A stretch of 64,000 bases of DNA from Micromussa lordhowensis (Eukaryota > Cnidaria > Anthozoa > Scleractinia > Lobophylliidae), in assembly GCA_964020085.1 (NCBI GenBank), contig OZ026604.1, positions 4,439,467-4,503,466 on the forward strand. The letters run 5' to 3'. Position numbers and translations under genes: made by a program. Positions within the stretch are counted from its first letter, which is position 1. Every line of letters begins with the position of its first letter. Below, piece by piece: positions 62,946-64,000 of the stretch. The notes beneath the pieces were generated by a model. That model worked only from the letters and a program-made list of their open reading frames with translations. It did no database searches and was not told the origin of the DNA.

Positions 62946-63440
62946 ATGAAAGAGAGGGAAGGCAAGAGAGTGCTCGAGAGAGTGGGAACAAAAAAAAAAG
63001 GTAAAGTTTGGGAGCAGAAAAAAAGATATGATACCCGATACAATGACAAGCAGTTGCAGCAATGGAGGAAGAAGAATCCAGGGCTAGTTAGGGCCAAGAA
63101 ACGACACTATTACGAGCGAAAAGTTTAACCTCCAGTGCCAAGAACCCAACAGAGAAAACAAAAAGACGGTGACAAGTATGATCCTAATGAAATTCTTCGG
63201 GATTTGTTTGCAGTCCGTGTTGTCCTGATTGATTCCAGAAAATCACTACCACTGCCACCACCACAATCATCTTGGCAAAGACCAAGAAAGAGATTGGCAT
63301 ATTCCTCCTCCTTCGACTCTGAGACACATGAAGAACTGTCGAAAGAATTGGATCTAATGTTGGCAGAACCAGAGGAGGCTGTAGAGAGAAGAATAGAGCA
63401 AATCCGGAAAAACAGGAATGCAGAGGCTAATAGAGTCTAG
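62946..63440 (+). pseudogene. Third small basic gene (NP-motif family), in-frame TAA
   Basis: One frame runs 62946-63440 with a TAA at 63126-63128. Before the stop it has YNDKQLQQWRKKNPGLVRAK, similar to YEQLKTWRRENPDLYKAQ in the 7215 gene. After it come NEILRDLFAVRVVLIDSRKS, a Pro-rich piece and an acidic/basic helix (EELSKELDLMLAEPEEAVER). It is longer than the other two copies and may be the more complete relative. A coding-like piece ELAGVSSMLHDMGKWFKQFE follows at about 63478-63640. Confidence 0.45.
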
Positions 63441-64000
63441 AAAGACAGAAACAAGAGAAAATGATAATTGCAATAGCTTCGGAGCTTGCTGGGGTGTCCT
63501 CTATGTTACACGACATGGGTAAATGGTTTAAGCAATTTGAACGCGAGGACACGATAGCACAAGCTACTCAGCTCGAATATAATCACAGTGTAGAAATTTC
63601 CACTGAGCTCATGGAGGAGTTAGAACAGTTTTTATTTTGATATTTTTATTATTTTAAGATCATTTTTTATCCTTGCATATTTATATTATACTCTTTTTTT
63701 GTTTGTTCAAAGTCCAGCAGTGCCCCGGCACCTTGCAGATAGTTTTCTTTTTTGCTTACTAGTTTTACCACTAGCCACACTTATGTGTCTTCAGACGGAT
63801 CGCCTGACCCGCGGGACTAATAGGAAAAGAGCTGTAGACTTCCTGCCGAATTGCAATTAAATTCCCTCATGGATGGATTTCTGGAATTAAAAGTTCCTAA
63901 AAAAGCTTAGATTGTGTACTTAGGGGTTAAGCACTTTTTCTGTTGCACCTATCATAGGAAAAGATCAGTGAACTTTCGCGAAACTCCAATTGTCTGTATA
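63441..64000 (+). other. Possible extra exon and non-coding end of window
   Basis: An open stretch (about 63478-63640) reads ELAGVSSMLHDMGKWFKQFE and TQLEYNHSVEIS, ending at TGA. It could be a downstream exon of the 62946 gene. The rest to 64000 shows no gene. Confidence 0.35.

Overview
This window looks like a transposon-dense stretch of an animal nuclear genome, most probably an anthozoan cnidarian (stony coral or anemone type). The evidence is AT-rich intergenic DNA, GT-AG introns, metazoan DNA transposon classes, histone-type 3' stem-loops, a tRNA-like foldback repeat, and several relics of Polinton/Maverick and adintovirus-like dsDNA viruses. The host assignment is an inference; no single-copy host gene was recognised with confidence. 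Most coding regions are broken by stops or frameshifts, so this is mainly a record of nested insertions.

Layout. 0.75-1.7 kb: an unrecognised 321-aa gene whose stop codon is completed by the first base of an IS4EU/ISL2EU-like transposon (1716-5463, THAP-DDE transposase plus an internally deleted YqaJ-like gene). 6.4-7.65 kb: tandem repeats leading into a small basic gene that ends in a histone-type stem-loop. 9.5-11.9 kb: Polinton relic 1 (zinc-finger gene, divergent promoter, 95-aa gene, integrase with chromodomain). 12.2-12.9 kb: (GGT)-rich satellite. 13.7-16.9 kb: a pogo/Tigger-like element with a TA duplication, a transposase gene, a second histone-type stem-loop and a nested palindrome with two tRNA-like genes. 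18.5-30.2 kb: Polinton relic 2 on the minus strand (capsid, small basic protein, two tandem penton-like genes, integrase), cut by a CACTA-type element (19046-23631) and a TTAA element (26495-28317). 30.6-39.3 kb: an adintovirus-like block (zinc-ribbon VLTF3-like protein, membrane protein, surface-type protein, double-jelly-roll capsid, core/protease polyprotein, PLA2-like protein, integrase), running in frame into a transposase-like gene (to 41.6 kb). 42.2-43.1 kb: a chromodomain gene. 44.0-49.0 kb: Polinton relic 3 with a protein-primed type B DNA polymerase. 49.4-53.2 kb: a DIRS-like tyrosine-recombinase retrotransposon. 53.2-55.3 kb: a second tyrosine-recombinase element between 36-bp direct repeats. 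55.6-56.9 kb: a decayed copy of the 6.4-7.6 kb element. 57.4-61.5 kb: a less AT-rich island with charged low-complexity frames, a C2H2 finger and, on the opposite strand, a TRAF-like RING. 62.2-63.6 kb: a palindromic TTAA element and a third small basic gene.

How the parts relate. The viral relics carry the expected module of Polintons/adintoviruses: PolB for protein-primed replication, integrase for insertion, and capsid, penton and adenain-type protease for particles. Relics 1 and 3 share a divergent CCAAT/TATA promoter layout; the adintovirus block instead has a recurring AT-rich motif directly before its start codons. Four related TTAA elements, one CACTA, one IS4EU and one pogo element can be delimited to the base by their inverted repeats and target duplications.
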